From the NCBI RefSeq assembly GCF_009192745.1, contig NZ_VTFV01000002.1, forward strand, positions 1,302,001 through 1,366,000: a DNA stretch of 64,000 bases, given 5' to 3'. Position numbers and translations under genes: made by a program. The stretch is from Arthrobacter citreus (lineage in GTDB: Bacteria > Actinomycetota > Actinomycetes > Actinomycetales > Micrococcaceae). Below, in pieces: positions 34,249-45,268 of the stretch. The notes beneath the pieces are model-generated. The model was not told the DNA's origin. It saw only the letters and a program-made list of their open reading frames with translations, and did no database searches. Each line of letters starts with the position of its first letter. Within the stretch, counting starts at the first letter, position 1.

Positions 34249-34728
34249 ATGAGCCAAGCCGACGGCGCACGCGCTAAGCGGATCAGTGCTTCCGGGCCCA
34301 CGGAGGCACCGTGGCTCCGCATCCTGCGCACATCCCTTGTCTGGACCGGAGTCCCTGCTGCTGCCGCCGCAGCAGCGGCGTTTGCGGGCCCGGGTCCTGC
34401 GGGCGCAGCAAGCGTTGCCGCCGGCTGGGCCATCATCGCCCTGTTCTTCGGCCTGAGCCTGCTGGTCGGCCACGTCGTGGGACGGAAGAACCCGTCAGGT
34501 GCCATAGGCATGTTCGCCGTAACGTACGCCTTCAAGGTCGTTGGTTTCGCTGCCGGACTCCTGGTTATCGGCGTCCCCGACTGGCTGGAGCGAACCTGGT
34601 TCGCCGCCGCTGCCCTTGGCACCGTCATAATCTGGCAGGCAGCGGAGATTCGCGCCTTTTCACGCACCCGGCAGCTTATATTCTCCGATGCGCCTCCAAA
34701 CACCGACAATTCACTGAGAGGAGCCTGA
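34249..34728 (+). CDS. atpI: AtpI-like membrane protein of the ATP synthase operon
   Basis: This 159-residue protein has a polar N-terminus and four hydrophobic helices (about 28-50, 57-77, 87-108, 117-133). It occupies the place of Rv1303 just before atpB. AtpI-type proteins help assemble the c-ring. Sequence conservation in this family is low, so the call rests mainly on topology and position. The next small gene starts 1 nt after the stop. Confidence 0.65.
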   Translation: MSQADGARAKRISASGPTEAPWLRILRTSLVWTGVPAAAAAAAAFAGPGPAGAASVAAGWAIIALFFGLSLLVGHVVGRKNPSGAIGMFAVTYAFKVVGFAAGLLVIGVPDWLERTWFAAAALGTVIIWQAAEIRAFSRTRQLIFSDAPPNTDNSLRGA

Positions 34729-34729
34729 C

Positions 34730-35005
34730 GTGGCCAAGTCAAAGAAGAATGCGCCCGGACAGGTTCCCGCAGCGTTTGAAGCGCCGCTGAGTAAGCGCCG
34801 CGCAATCCTCCAATATGTCCTGTCCGGAATCATTGCCCTTGGTTTGATAGGGTGGGGGCTGGACAGTCTTCTGGGGACCCGCTGGATTCTTTTTGCAGGT
34901 ATCGCCCTGGGCGGGCTGAGCGGTTTTTACGTCGCCGCCGCCCACGGGCTCACTTCCACTAAGCCAAAACCGCCCACGGGCGGAGAGCGGCCGGATGAGG
35001 GTTAG
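34730..35005 (+). CDS. AtpZ/AtpI-type small membrane protein
   Basis: This 91-residue protein has a two-helix hairpin (about 30-70) with GWGLDSLLGTRWILFAGIAL, matching the AtpZ pattern GxxLDxxLG-x(n)-GxxxG. It is flanked by charged termini. AtpZ and AtpI together can form a Mg/Ca-permeable complex in Bacillus, and both help c-ring assembly. The GTG at 34730 sits 1 nt after the atpI-like stop with GAGAGGAG upstream, so the pair is translationally coupled. Confidence 0.7.
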   Translation: MAKSKKNAPGQVPAAFEAPLSKRRAILQYVLSGIIALGLIGWGLDSLLGTRWILFAGIALGGLSGFYVAAAHGLTSTKPKPPTGGERPDEG

Positions 35006-35099
35006 ACGAAGCAATGTCACACAACTTAGTAAACGGATGCATAACACATGCCCCCGCCAATGAAATGCCCAACGATGGACAAAGCAGAGAGGAAACGCG

Positions 35100-35906
35100 T
35101 TGATCGCGCTTGCGCTTCCCGCCGCCAATGAAGAGGGGTTTGTTGCACCAACCCTCGAAGAAATGCACCTCCCTGAGATCCTTCCCTGGGGCGCCGAATA
35201 CGGCGAGGGCTTTGGAAAGCAGATGCTGCTTATCCTGCTGTCCGTTGCCCTGATCAGCTGGTTCTTTATTGCTGCCGCACGGAAGCGGCAGCTCGTTCCG
35301 GGCCGGCTGCAGTTCCTGGGCGAGTTCAGCTACAACCTGGTCCGCAACTCGATCGGCCGCGACATCATCGGTGAGAAGGACTTCCGTCCGTTCGTTCCGC
35401 TGCTGTTCTCGCTGTTCTTCTTCATCCTGCTCAACAACCTGTGGGGCAGCATCCCGCTGGCCCAGCTGCCGACCACCTCCCACGTGGGCACGGCGTACGC
35501 GCTGGCCGCCATCGTGTACTTCACCTGGATCATCCTGGGCATCAAGAAGCACGGCATCAAGTACTTCAAGTACGCCACCGTTCCTTCCGGTGTTCCGGTG
35601 TTCATCCTTCCGCTGGTGGTCCTGATCGAAATCATCTCGACCTTCCTGGTCCGCCCGATCACCCACAGCCTCCGACTTTTCGCCACGATGCTCTCAGGGC
35701 ACCTGATCATCATGCTCGCCGCTTCGGGCACCGAGTTCCTGCTGCTGGAGGCCGAAGGCCTGCTGAAGCCGCTCGGTGCGCTGACCCTGGTTGGCGGCGT
35801 CGGAATGTTCTTGTTCGAAGTTTTGATCCAGTGCCTGCAGGCCTACGTGTTCACCCTGCTGACTGCGATCTACATCCAAGGCTCAGTAGCAGCCGCGGAG
35901 CACTAA
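35100..35906 (+). CDS. atpB: ATP synthase Fo subunit a
   Basis: This 268-residue polytopic subunit forms the two proton half-channels next to the c-ring. The essential Arg is in the helix [18 protein letters not shown]. Conserved NNLWGSIP and the terminal [11 protein letters not shown] segments are present. The TTG start at 35100 follows AGAGAGGA, and family similarity begins near EEMHLPEI, so the TTG is reasonable. It is the first core gene of atpBEFHAGDC. A small TCCCC/GGGGA hairpin follows at 35911-35924. Confidence 0.96.
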   Translation: MIALALPAANEEGFVAPTLEEMHLPEILPWGAEYGEGFGKQMLLILLSVALISWFFIAAARKRQLVPGRLQFLGEFSYNLVRNSIGRDIIGEKDFRPFVPLLFSLFFFILLNNLWGSIPLAQLPTTSHVGTAYALAAIVYFTWIILGIKKHGIKYFKYATVPSGVPVFILPLVVLIEIISTFLVRPITHSLRLFATMLSGHLIIMLAASGTEFLLLEAEGLLKPLGALTLVGGVGMFLFEVLIQCLQAYVFTLLTAIYIQGSVAAAEH

Positions 35907-35976
35907 AACCTCCCCTTGCGGGGAAACCCCTGAACCAAACAACCTGCCCGCGGGCATCTTGAAAGGAACATCCATA

Positions 35977-36192
35977 ATGGAAATCTCCATCGACGGCAAC
36001 CTGAACCTCATCGGCTACGGCCTCTCGGCAATCGGTGGTGCAATTGGTGTGGGCCTCGTCTTCGCCGCTTACATCAACGGTGTTGCACGCCAGCCCGAAG
36101 CACAGCGCGTGCTGCAGCCGATCGCCTTCCTGGGCCTGGCCCTGACCGAAGCCCTCGCCATCCTTGGTCTGGTTTTCGCGTTCGTCCTCTAA
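35977..36192 (+). CDS. atpE: ATP synthase Fo subunit c
   Basis: This 71-residue helical hairpin has an N-terminal helix with the glycine-rich [18 protein letters not shown], the polar loop ARQPEA and a C-terminal helix bearing the proton-carrying Glu in [11 protein letters not shown]. The ring rotates as protons pass subunit a. A Glu with no adjacent Na+-ligand signature points to H+ coupling. The ATG at 35977 is preceded by AAAGGA. Length is normal. Confidence 0.97.
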   Translation: MEISIDGNLNLIGYGLSAIGGAIGVGLVFAAYINGVARQPEAQRVLQPIAFLGLALTEALAILGLVFAFVL

Positions 36193-36234
36193 CGTCAGCG
36201 CGTATTTCCCACACCAAGTAGATAGGACGGATGA

Positions 36235-36788
<554 letters not shown>

Positions 36789-36789
<1 letters not shown>

Positions 36790-37604
36790 TGGCAGGTATA
36801 TCGAGCGAGTCACTGGCAGCGGCCCAGGGTCAGTTGGAAGCACGCCTTCCCAACGCGACCCTCGGCCTTGCCGAGGAACTCTTTGGAATCCTGGGCCTCC
36901 TGGACGGCCAGACCGGCCTGCTGCGGGCCCTGACTGATCCGGCTCGTGACGGCCATGAGAAGGCAGCCCTGGTCTCCAAACTGGTTGGCGGCAAGGTTTC
37001 GGCCGACGCCGAGCAGATTGTTGCTTCTTTGGTTGAATCCCGGTGGCGCACACCGCGCGACCTCGGGGATGCTCTGGAAACCCTGGCTGCAACGGTTGTC
37101 TCCGCGGTCGCGGAAAACAAGGGACCGGGTTCCGCCGGCCTTGAAGAACTTGAGGGCGATCTCTTCGCCTTCAACGAGACCGTGGCGTCCAGCCATGAGG
37201 TGCAGCGAGCACTGTCCAACCCGCAGGCAAGCCTGCAGGCGCGGGCAGAGCTGGCAGAGAAACTGGTGCCCGGCAGCTCTGACGCTGCAAAGGTACTGAT
37301 CCGTCAGGCTGTCACCGCTCCGCGCGGACTCCGCCCAACTGCCCTGGTAACCCGGTTCCTGGAACTGGTTGCCGGACGGCAGCAGCGGTGGATCGCCGAA
37401 GTGCGGACCAGCCGGCCGCTCACCGATGAGCAGCGCGCACGTCTGCAGGCGTCCTTGAACGCCCTGTACGGCCGCGAGCTGAAGATCAACGCAACCGTTG
37501 ATCCCTCGATCGTCGGTGGCATCCGGGTTACGGTGGGCGATGAAGTCGTCGATTCCACCGTGGTGACCCGTTTGTCGGAACTGCGCCGGAAGCTCGCGGT
37601 TTAG
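36789..37604 (+). CDS. atpH: ATP synthase F1 subunit delta
   Basis: This 271-residue protein links the b stalk to the top of the F1 head. It is longer than the E. coli subunit (177), with an extra N-terminal helical stretch usual in actinobacteria. The conserved C-terminal part (LSRLRRKL-like [12 protein letters not shown], with [18 protein letters not shown] before it) is intact. A 6-bp AGCCAC/GTGGCT hairpin lies directly after the stop (37603-37619), in the 101-bp gap before atpA. Confidence 0.94.
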
Positions 37605-37705
37605 CCACCTTTTGTGGCTTACCGGGCCATGAGAAACATTTGAGAACCAATCGAAGGTCATCGGCACGAAGCGATGATCACAACATAGGAGAGCAGGGAC
37701 TGCAG

Positions 37706-39343
37706 ATGGCCGAATTGACCATCAACGCCGACGACGTCCGTAATGCGTTGAATGAATTTGCGGCGTCCTACGAACCCGGAAACGCAGAGCGCGTTGAAGT
37801 TGGCCGCGTAACCACCGCCAGCGACGGCATTGCCCGTGTGGAGGGCCTGCCCTCCGTAATGGCGAACGAGCTGCTTCGGTTTGAGGACGGCACGCTGGGC
37901 CTGGCCCAGAACCTCGACACCCGTGAAATCGGTGTCGTTGTCCTTGGCGACTTTGCCGGCATTGAAGAAGGCCAGGAAGTTCACCGTACCGGTGAAGTCC
38001 TGTCCGTCCCCGTTGGGGATGCCTTCCTGGGCCGCGTCGTCGATCCCCTGGGCGAGCCCATGGATGACATGGGTCCGATCCAGGCTGAGGCACGCCGTGC
38101 ACTGGAACTCCAGGCACCGGGTGTTACCCAGCGTAAGTCGGTTCACGAGCCGCTTCAGACCGGCCTGAAGGCCATCGACGCGATGATCCCGATCGGCCGC
38201 GGCCAGCGCCAGCTGATCATTGGTGACCGCAAGACCGGCAAGACCGCGATCGCCGTCGACACCATCCTGAACCAGAAGGCCAACTGGGCCTCGGGCGACA
38301 CTGAGAAGCAGGTGCGCTGCATCTACGTGGCCATCGGCCAGAAGGCTTCCACGATCGCCGAGATCAAGCGGACCCTCGAAGATGCAGGCGCCATGGAGTA
38401 CACCACCATCGTGGCCTCCCCGGCATCTGACCCCGCAGGCTTCAAGTACCTGGCACCGTACGCCGGTTCGGCCATTGGCCAGCACTGGATGTACGGCGGC
38501 AAGCACGTCCTGATCATCTTTGATGACCTCTCGAAGCAGGCTGAAGCCTACCGCGCCGTTTCGCTGCTGCTGCGCCGCCCGCCGGGACGCGAAGCCTACC
38601 CGGGCGACGTCTTCTACCTGCACTCCCGCCTGCTGGAGCGCTGCGCAAAGCTCTCCGACGAGCTCGGTGCAGGGTCGATGACCGGCCTGCCGATCATCGA
38701 AACCAAGGCAAACGACGTTTCGGCCTACATTCCGACCAACGTCATCTCCATCACCGACGGCCAGATCTTCCTGCAGTCGGACCTCTTCAACGCCAACCAG
38801 CGCCCCGCCGTGGATGTTGGTATCTCTGTCTCCCGCGTTGGCGGTGCAGCACAGCAGAAGGCCATGAAGAAGGTCTCCGGTACGTTGAAGCTGGAACTGG
38901 CCCAGTACCGCGACATGCAGGCATTCGCCATGTTCGCCTCGGACCTGGATGCGGCTTCCCGCCAGCAGCTGACCCGCGGCGCACGCCTGATGGAACTGCT
39001 CAAGCAGGGCCAGTACGCACCGTTCCCCGTTGAAGACCAGGTTGTCTCCATCTGGGCCGGTACGAACGGCTTCCTCGATGACGTTCCGGTGGAAGATGTA
39101 CGCCGATTCGAATCCGAGTTCCTTGACCACGTCCGCCACTCTTCGAAGGTCATGACCGTTCTGGCCGAGACCAACAAGCTCGAAGATTCAACGGTTGACG
39201 AACTCAAGACGCTCATCACCAACTTCAAGCAGGGCTTCTTCGGCGAAGGTGACAACCGCATGGTTGCCGCCGGCCACGAAGAAGCTTCGGCTCTGGACGA
39301 GGATGCAGTCGACCAGGAAAAGATCGTCAAGCAGAAGCGCTAG
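37706..39343 (+). CDS. atpA: ATP synthase F1 subunit alpha
   Basis: This 545-residue non-catalytic nucleotide-binding subunit has P-loop GDRKTGKT (173-180), the family signature [14 protein letters not shown] and a long C-terminal extension (FFGEGDNRM to the end) as in other actinobacteria. Three alpha alternate with three beta around gamma. The ATG at 37706 follows GGAGAG; an in-frame upstream ATG lacks family similarity. A 13-bp perfect hairpin follows at 39354-39385. Confidence 0.98.
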   Translation: MAELTINADDVRNALNEFAASYEPGNAERVEVGRVTTASDGIARVEGLPSVMANELLRFEDGTLGLAQNLDTREIGVVVLGDFAGIEEGQEVHRTGEVLSVPVGDAFLGRVVDPLGEPMDDMGPIQAEARRALELQAPGVTQRKSVHEPLQTGLKAIDAMIPIGRGQRQLIIGDRKTGKTAIAVDTILNQKANWASGDTEKQVRCIYVAIGQKASTIAEIKRTLEDAGAMEYTTIVASPASDPAGFKYLAPYAGSAIGQHWMYGGKHVLIIFDDLSKQAEAYRAVSLLLRRPPGREAYPGDVFYLHSRLLERCAKLSDELGAGSMTGLPIIETKANDVSAYIPTNVISITDGQIFLQSDLFNANQRPAVDVGISVSRVGGAAQQKAMKKVSGTLKLELAQYRDMQAFAMFASDLDAASRQQLTRGARLMELLKQGQYAPFPVEDQVVSIWAGTNGFLDDVPVEDVRRFESEFLDHVRHSSKVMTVLAETNKLEDSTVDELKTLITNFKQGFFGEGDNRMVAAGHEEASALDEDAVDQEKIVKQKR

Positions 39344-39353
39344 CGCCCTTAGA

Positions 39354-39385
39354 GTTCCGCGGCCGGTGAGAGCCGGCCGCGGAAC
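39354..39385 (+). other. 13-bp perfect hairpin between atpA and atpG
   Basis: Arms 39354-39366 and 39373-39385 (GTTCCGCGGCCGG and its complement) enclose a TGAGAG loop. No T-tract follows and the operon continues, so this is more likely an mRNA processing, stability or partial attenuation element than a full terminator. Confidence 0.6.
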
Positions 39386-39437
39386 CCTTGGCCATTGCCT
39401 TAGCCCCTAGTCTCAACTAGGAACCGAAAGGAAAAGT

Positions 39438-40331
39438 ATGGGAGCCCAAATTCGGGTCTACCGCCAGAAGATCGCCTCGACCACGTCGATGCAGAAGATC
39501 TTCAAGGCGATGGAGCTGATTGCTGCCTCTCGCATTGGAAAGGCCCGCACCCGCGTTGCCGCGGCGCTGCCTTATTCCAATGCGATCACCCGTGCCGTTT
39601 CTGCTGTGGCGTCCCAGTCGGAAATCGATCACCCGCTGACTACCGAGCCGGAGCAGATCCGCCGGGCCGCAGTAGTGATCATGACTTCTGACCGTGGTCT
39701 TGCCGGATCGTACTCCGCCGGCGTCCTGAAGCAGAGCGAATCGCTTAACGAATTGCTCCGTGAAGAGGGCAAAGAGGTCAAGACGTACCTGGTGGGACGC
39801 AAGGCCCAGGCGTACTACGACTTCCGCGACCGCGCTTACGAACGCGTGTGGACCGGCGGTACGGATGCGCCCGAGTTCGAGACCGCCCGTGAAATCGGCA
39901 AGACACTCCTCGATGACTTCAATACGGCCTACGAAGACGGCGGCGTGGACGAAATCCACATCGTGTTCACGCGCTTCAAGTCCATGGTTGTCCAGGAACC
40001 TGCGGTAATCCGCCTGCTGCCGCTGGAAGTAGTCGAAGAGGAAGCACCGTCCGAATCGGACATCCTGCCCCTCTACGAATACGAGCCCGAGCCCGAACAG
40101 GTCCTTGACGCACTGCTGCCGCGCTACATCGAGTCGCGCATCTTCGCAGCAATGCTCCAGGCCGCCGCTTCTGAGCTCGCCGCCCGCCAGCGTGCGATGA
40201 AGTCCGCAGGGGACAACGCCTCCGACCTTATTAAGAAGTACACGCGACTTCGCAATAACGCCCGTCAGGCTGAAATCACCCAGGAACTCTCCGAGATCGT
40301 GGCAGGTGCGGACGCGCTCAGCGCTTCCTAG
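39438..40331 (+). CDS. atpG: ATP synthase F1 subunit gamma
   Basis: This 297-residue central rotor shaft has conserved N- and C-terminal helices ([15 protein letters not shown] and [21 protein letters not shown]) forming the coiled coil inside the alpha3beta3 head. The Rossmann-like middle part has [15 protein letters not shown]. An acidic loop ([22 protein letters not shown]) near residue 200 is an actinobacterial insertion. The ATG has GAAAGGAAAAG upstream. Confidence 0.97.
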   Translation: MGAQIRVYRQKIASTTSMQKIFKAMELIAASRIGKARTRVAAALPYSNAITRAVSAVASQSEIDHPLTTEPEQIRRAAVVIMTSDRGLAGSYSAGVLKQSESLNELLREEGKEVKTYLVGRKAQAYYDFRDRAYERVWTGGTDAPEFETAREIGKTLLDDFNTAYEDGGVDEIHIVFTRFKSMVVQEPAVIRLLPLEVVEEEAPSESDILPLYEYEPEPEQVLDALLPRYIESRIFAAMLQAAASELAARQRAMKSAGDNASDLIKKYTRLRNNARQAEITQELSEIVAGADALSAS

Positions 40332-40382
40332 CCCGCCTTCGAAGAGATCCACCAGAAAATACTTAGTCCACACGCCATCTAA

Positions 40383-41864
<1,482 letters not shown>

Positions 41865-41869
41865 GCCCC

Positions 41870-42163
41870 ATGGCTGACACTGCTGAACTCGAAGTCGAGA
41901 TTGTCGCGGCCGACCACTTCGTGTGGTCCGGCCCGGCAAAGATGGTCAAGGCACGCACTGCCGACGGTGAAATCGGGATCCTTCCCGGCCACGCGCCGGT
42001 GCTGGCGATCCTGGCCGAGGGAGAGCTGGCCATCGAACCGGTGTCCGGCAGCCGTATCACTGTTGGTGTTGACGGCGGGTTCTTCTCCGTCGACTCCAAC
42101 CGTGTGGTCATCGTCGCGGACAACGCCCAGTTGAACGACGCAGCCAACGCTGGGACCCGCTGA
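41870..42163 (+). CDS. atpC: ATP synthase F1 subunit epsilon
   Basis: This 97-residue protein consists of the N-terminal beta-sandwich (LEVEIVAADHFVWSG, GEIGILPGHAPVLAIL). The C-terminal helical hairpin is essentially lacking (E. coli epsilon is about 138 residues). Short epsilon is usual in actinobacteria and implies that the extended-hairpin mode of ATPase inhibition is absent. The ATG lies 5 nt after the atpD stop. It is the last core gene; the DUF2550 gene follows after 9 nt. Confidence 0.95.
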   Translation: MADTAELEVEIVAADHFVWSGPAKMVKARTADGEIGILPGHAPVLAILAEGELAIEPVSGSRITVGVDGGFFSVDSNRVVIVADNAQLNDAANAGTR

Positions 42164-42172
42164 CCCTCTGAA

Positions 42173-42601
42173 ATGGACAGTACCTACGTGTTCATTGCGC
42201 TGGCAGCCTTCTTTGGACTGCTGGTACTTGCAACGGCGCTTTTCTGGGTGCGCCGCACACAGCTGCGGCGCACCCTGGGTACCTTCGACGCCTCCATCTG
42301 CTTCCCGCCCGGCGGGTGGCGGATGGGGGTTTGTCGTTATACGGACACCCATCTTGAATGGCTCCGACTGTTCTCTCTCAGCCCGCGTCCGCCGTACAGG
42401 TTCCTGCGCAGTTCCCTGGAGTTGAAGGGGTGGCGCCAGCCCACTGAGGCTGAGCGGGCCCGTATTCAACCCGGAGCGCTGGTAGTGACCTTCGAATACG
42501 AGGGGCGCGAGCTGCTCATGGCAATGAAGTACGACGTCTACACGGGACTGTCATCCTGGCTGGAAGCCGGTCCGGTGATAGGCATCGGCACCTGGCGCTA
42601 G
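42173..42601 (+). CDS. DUF2550 family membrane-anchored protein
   Basis: This 142-residue protein has one N-terminal membrane helix (about 5-25) and a soluble domain with conserved FPPGGWRMGVCRYTDTHLEW. It corresponds in position and form to Rv1312, which also follows atpC. Function is unknown. The close linkage to the ATP synthase suggests cotranscription but not necessarily shared function. A 20-bp perfect hairpin follows the stop. Confidence 0.85.
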   Translation: MDSTYVFIALAAFFGLLVLATALFWVRRTQLRRTLGTFDASICFPPGGWRMGVCRYTDTHLEWLRLFSLSPRPPYRFLRSSLELKGWRQPTEAERARIQPGALVVTFEYEGRELLMAMKYDVYTGLSSWLEAGPVIGIGTWR

Positions 42602-42615
42602 GACCGGGGACTAAG

Positions 42616-42659
42616 TACGCGCAAAGGCGCAGGGAATCTTCCCTGCGCCTTTGCGCGTA
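42616..42659 (+). terminator. 20-bp perfect hairpin ending the atp operon
   Basis: Arms 42616-42635 and 42640-42659 are perfectly complementary with a 4-nt ATCT loop. No T-tract follows. The position just after the DUF2550 stop and before the murA promoter strongly suggests termination of the atp transcript. Confidence 0.8.
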
Positions 42660-42695
42660 TCCAGCCGCCGGAAGGCGGCACACGCCGGCGGCACC

Positions 42696-42701
42696 TAGTA
42701 T
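42696..42701 (+). promoter_or_regulatory. -10 box (TAGTAT), leaderless murA
   Basis: TAGTAT ends 6 nt before the murA ATG. GGAGG lies only 1 nt before the ATG, too close to act as a Shine-Dalgarno, which supports leaderless initiation. Confidence 0.55.
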
Positions 42702-42707
42702 GGAGGC

Positions 42708-43973
42708 ATGGAAGACGTCATTGTTGTCACCGGCCCCTCCACGCTCAACGGCTCGGTGACCGTCCCGGGGGCCAAGAATTCGGTACTGAAGCTCATGGCA
42801 GCCACGCTGCTGGCCCAGGGACGTTCCACCATTACCAACGTGCCAAACATCCAGGACGTCTGGATCATGGCTGAGCTGCTGCGCCGCCTGGGCTGCGCTG
42901 TGGATTACGACGCCGACGCCGCCGAAGTCCGGATCGACGTCCCGGCTGTTCCCGGCCACCAGGCGGACTACGACCTTGTCCGGGCCATGCGCGCTTCGAT
43001 CTCCGTGCTCGGGCCGCTGGTGGCGCGGTGCCGCCGTGCCGAGGTTGCCCTCCCGGGAGGAGACGCGATCGGTTCACGCGGACTGGACATGCACCGTTCC
43101 GGCCTGGAAGCGATGGGGACCTCCATTTCCATCGACCACGGGTACCTGATCGCATCAGTGCCCGACGGGCTCCGCGGGGCGCGGCACGTGCTTGACTTCC
43201 CCTCGGTGGGCGCCACCGAGAACATCATGATGGCGGCCACCCTGGCCCGCGGCACCACCGTGATCGATAACGCCGCGCGGGAGCCGGAGATCACCGACAT
43301 AGCGCGGATGCTCTGTTCAATGGGGGCACGGATCAGCGGGATTGGCACAAATACCCTGGTGATCGAGGGAGTGGAGAGGCTGGCTCCCGTGACGCACCGC
43401 GTGGTTCCGGACCGCATCGTCGCCGGAACATGGGCTTTTGCCGCGGCCATCACCGGCGGCAATATTGAAGTTCGCAACGCTGATCCCCGCGCGCTCACGG
43501 TGGTGCTGGACAAGCTTGCCCAGGCCGGCTGCGCGGTGGAGACCCGCCAGGACGGGTTCACGGTCAAGGGGCCGTCCCGGCCGGAGCCGATCAACGTCTC
43601 CACCCTGCCTTATCCGGGCTTCCCTACGGATCTCCAGCCCTTTGTAGTGGCCCTGAATGCGGTTTCCACCGGCTCGGGAATGGTCACGGAGAATGTGTTC
43701 GAAGCCCGCTGGGGATTCACCTCGGAACTTGCCCGGCTGGGTGCCGTGGTACGACTGGACGGACACCATGCCCTGATCCAGGGCGTCTCCCGGCTTTCAG
43801 GGGCGCCGGTGGAAGCGAACGACATCCGGGCCGGCGCCGCACTGGTCATAGCCGGACTCGCGGCCGAGGGAACAACTGAAGTGCGGGGAGTGGACCACAT
43901 TGACCGGGGCTATGAGCGGTTCATGGACTCCCTGCGCGGCCTGGGGGCCAACGTGCTGCGCCGCCGCAGCTGA
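42708..43973 (+). CDS. murA: UDP-GlcNAc 1-carboxyvinyltransferase with Asp in place of active-site Cys
   Basis: This 421-residue enzyme transfers enolpyruvate from PEP to UDP-GlcNAc, the first committed step of peptidoglycan synthesis. Lys23 (GAKNS) is the conserved catalytic lysine. In the mobile loop the usual PGGC is PGGD (Asp119), as in M. tuberculosis MurA, where the Asp makes the enzyme naturally insensitive to fosfomycin. The loop also reads SRGLD where SRPLD/ARPVD is usual. Length and the remaining motifs are normal, so the enzyme should be active. It has its own promoter and terminator. Confidence 0.95.
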   Translation: MEDVIVVTGPSTLNGSVTVPGAKNSVLKLMAATLLAQGRSTITNVPNIQDVWIMAELLRRLGCAVDYDADAAEVRIDVPAVPGHQADYDLVRAMRASISVLGPLVARCRRAEVALPGGDAIGSRGLDMHRSGLEAMGTSISIDHGYLIASVPDGLRGARHVLDFPSVGATENIMMAATLARGTTVIDNAAREPEITDIARMLCSMGARISGIGTNTLVIEGVERLAPVTHRVVPDRIVAGTWAFAAAITGGNIEVRNADPRALTVVLDKLAQAGCAVETRQDGFTVKGPSRPEPINVSTLPYPGFPTDLQPFVVALNAVSTGSGMVTENVFEARWGFTSELARLGAVVRLDGHHALIQGVSRLSGAPVEANDIRAGAALVIAGLAAEGTTEVRGVDHIDRGYERFMDSLRGLGANVLRRRS

Positions 43974-43997
43974 AACCGTCTAGGGAGCCAGGAAGCA

Positions 43998-44029
43998 GAA
44001 AAGCGGGGACCAATGGTCCCCGCTTTTTG
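43998..44029. terminator. Bidirectional intrinsic terminator between murA and cspA
   Basis: A 9-bp GC-rich stem (GCGGGGACC, 44003-44011, with 44015-44023) is flanked by A-run on the left and five T on the right. It serves the convergent murA (plus) and cspA (minus) transcripts. Confidence 0.9.
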
Positions 44030-44042
44030 CTGGTGCTAAGAA

Positions 44043-44246
44043 CTAGAGGGCGGTTACGCCGGTGGCCTGGGGGCCCTTGGCACCCTGGCCGATCTCGAAC
44101 TGAACGCGCTGGTTCTCATCCAGGGTCTTGAACCCGTTGGACTGGATTTCCGAGTAGTGGACGAAAACGTCTCCATCGGAATCATCCGGGGTAATGAAGC
44201 CAAAACCCTTTTCCGCGTTAAACCATTTGACGGTTCCCTGTGCCAT
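44043..44246 (-). CDS. cspA: Cold shock protein (CspA family)
   Basis: This 67-residue OB-fold RNA chaperone has the RNP1-like KGFGFI (13-18) and RNP2-like VFVHY (27-31) motifs. It binds single-stranded RNA and melts structure at low temperature. The ATG at 44246 follows AAAGGAGATAG, a strong ribosome binding site. The 280-nt upstream region lacks ORFs but has several hairpins, as expected for a structured cold-shock mRNA leader. Confidence 0.97.
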   Translation of the reverse strand: MAQGTVKWFNAEKGFGFITPDDSDGDVFVHYSEIQSNGFKTLDENQRVQFEIGQGAKGPQATGVTAL

Positions 44247-44533
44247 TTGCCTATCTCCTTTATTGCTGGAACTGTACCGGCACACCTCGTGCCTGTGGTT
44301 GTTACCGAAGCGGGAAGTCCAGGTTCCCTGCCGGTAAGGCAGTTCCTACAGGAGCAACACGCTCGCAACCGTCTTGCGAGCATGAAAAACACCTACACAA
44401 AGACTGGTTATAGCGTTACATACCACTAAAGAGCCGTCAACGGATTTGACGGAAAATCTTTGCAGATTTTCCGGCACTTGTTTTGCAGGGTTAAAGGCCC
44501 CGGTTAACGGGGTTGCTAACCGCGCGGAAAGGG
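44247..44533 (-). promoter_or_regulatory. Structured upstream leader of cspA
   Basis: No gene is present between cspA and nucS. Inverted repeats include GCTCGCAA/TTGCGAGC (44361-44381), CCGTCAA/TTGACGG (44434-44452), GGAAAATC/GATTTTCC (44451-44472) and CCCCG/CGGGG (44498-44512). The outer two may be the nucS transcript end and the inner ones the cspA mRNA leader. TTGACG on the minus strand (in the second repeat) is a possible -35 of cspA. Confidence 0.45.
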
Positions 44534-45229
44534 TTAGAACAGGCGCGACTCGACGTCGTCAACGCCGCGCATTTCGTCATAGTCCAGCGTGAGGCAATCA
44601 ATGCCCCGGTCCGCTGCAAGGACCCTTGCCTGCGGCTTGATTTGCTGGGCGGCAAACACGCCGCGCACCGGCGCCAGCAGGGGATCGCGGTTCAGCAGCT
44701 CCAGGTACCGGGTGAGCTGCTCGACGCCGTCAATGTCACCGCGGCGTTTGAGCTCCACGGCCACCGTGCCGCCGTCGGCGTCGCGGGCGAGGATGTCCAC
44801 CGGGCCGATCGCGGTCATGTATTCGCGGCGAATCAGTGTGTATCCCTCGCCAAGCTTGGTGATCTGTTCGGCAAGGAGCCGTTGAAGGTCCGCCTCCACG
44901 CCGTCCTTGATCAACCCGGGATCGGTCCCCAGGTCATGGGCAACATCAGAGAGGTGCTCGTAAACGCTGATGACCAGCTTGTCGTCGGTCTTGGCGCTCT
45001 GGACGTTCCAGACCTCCACGACGCCTGCCTCGGCATCGTCTTCGCCGGGCTCGGTAATCCGCAGCGTGGCCGGCGGACTCATCCAGTTCAGCGGCTTATA
45101 CGAACCGCCGTCGGAATGGATCAGCACGGAACCGTCCGCCTTGACCATCAGCAGACGGGTAGCGAGGGGCAAATGGGCACGGAGGCGGCCGACGTAGTCA
45201 ACGGAGCAGCGGGCTATCACTAAACGCAC
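44534..45229 (-). CDS. nucS: Mismatch-specific endonuclease NucS
   Basis: This 231-residue protein is NucS/EndoMS, the key enzyme of the actinobacterial mismatch repair that replaces MutS/MutL. The N-terminal DNA-binding domain starts [14 protein letters not shown]. The C-terminal RecB-like nuclease has GPVD (Asp145), VAVELKRR (Glu159, Lys161) and Gln171. The last residues ESRLF resemble a beta-clamp binding motif. It cuts both strands at G-T, G-G and T-T mismatches in studied homologues. The GTG start has no Shine-Dalgarno and a -10 box 6 nt upstream. It corresponds to Rv1321 in the conserved order. Confidence 0.95.
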   Translation of the reverse strand: MRLVIARCSVDYVGRLRAHLPLATRLLMVKADGSVLIHSDGGSYKPLNWMSPPATLRITEPGEDDAEAGVVEVWNVQSAKTDDKLVISVYEHLSDVAHDLGTDPGLIKDGVEADLQRLLAEQITKLGEGYTLIRREYMTAIGPVDILARDADGGTVAVELKRRGDIDGVEQLTRYLELLNRDPLLAPVRGVFAAQQIKPQARVLAADRGIDCLTLDYDEMRGVDDVESRLF

Positions 45230-45235
45230 AGTTGC

Positions 45236-45241
45236 ACTTTA
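45236..45241 (-). promoter_or_regulatory. -10 box (TAAAGT), leaderless nucS
   Basis: On the minus strand TAAAGT ends 6 nt before the GTG at 45229. It lies within the 39-bp gap shared with the divergent gene at 45269. Confidence 0.55.
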
Positions 45242-45256
45242 CCGGTTCGGCTGCGG

Positions 45257-45262
45257 CAAGAT
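45257..45262 (+). promoter_or_regulatory. -10 box (CAAGAT) of the zinc-ribbon gene
   Basis: CAAGAT ends 6 nt before the ATG at 45269, predicting a leaderless transcript divergent from nucS. Confidence 0.45.
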
Positions 45263-45268
45263 GGTTTT

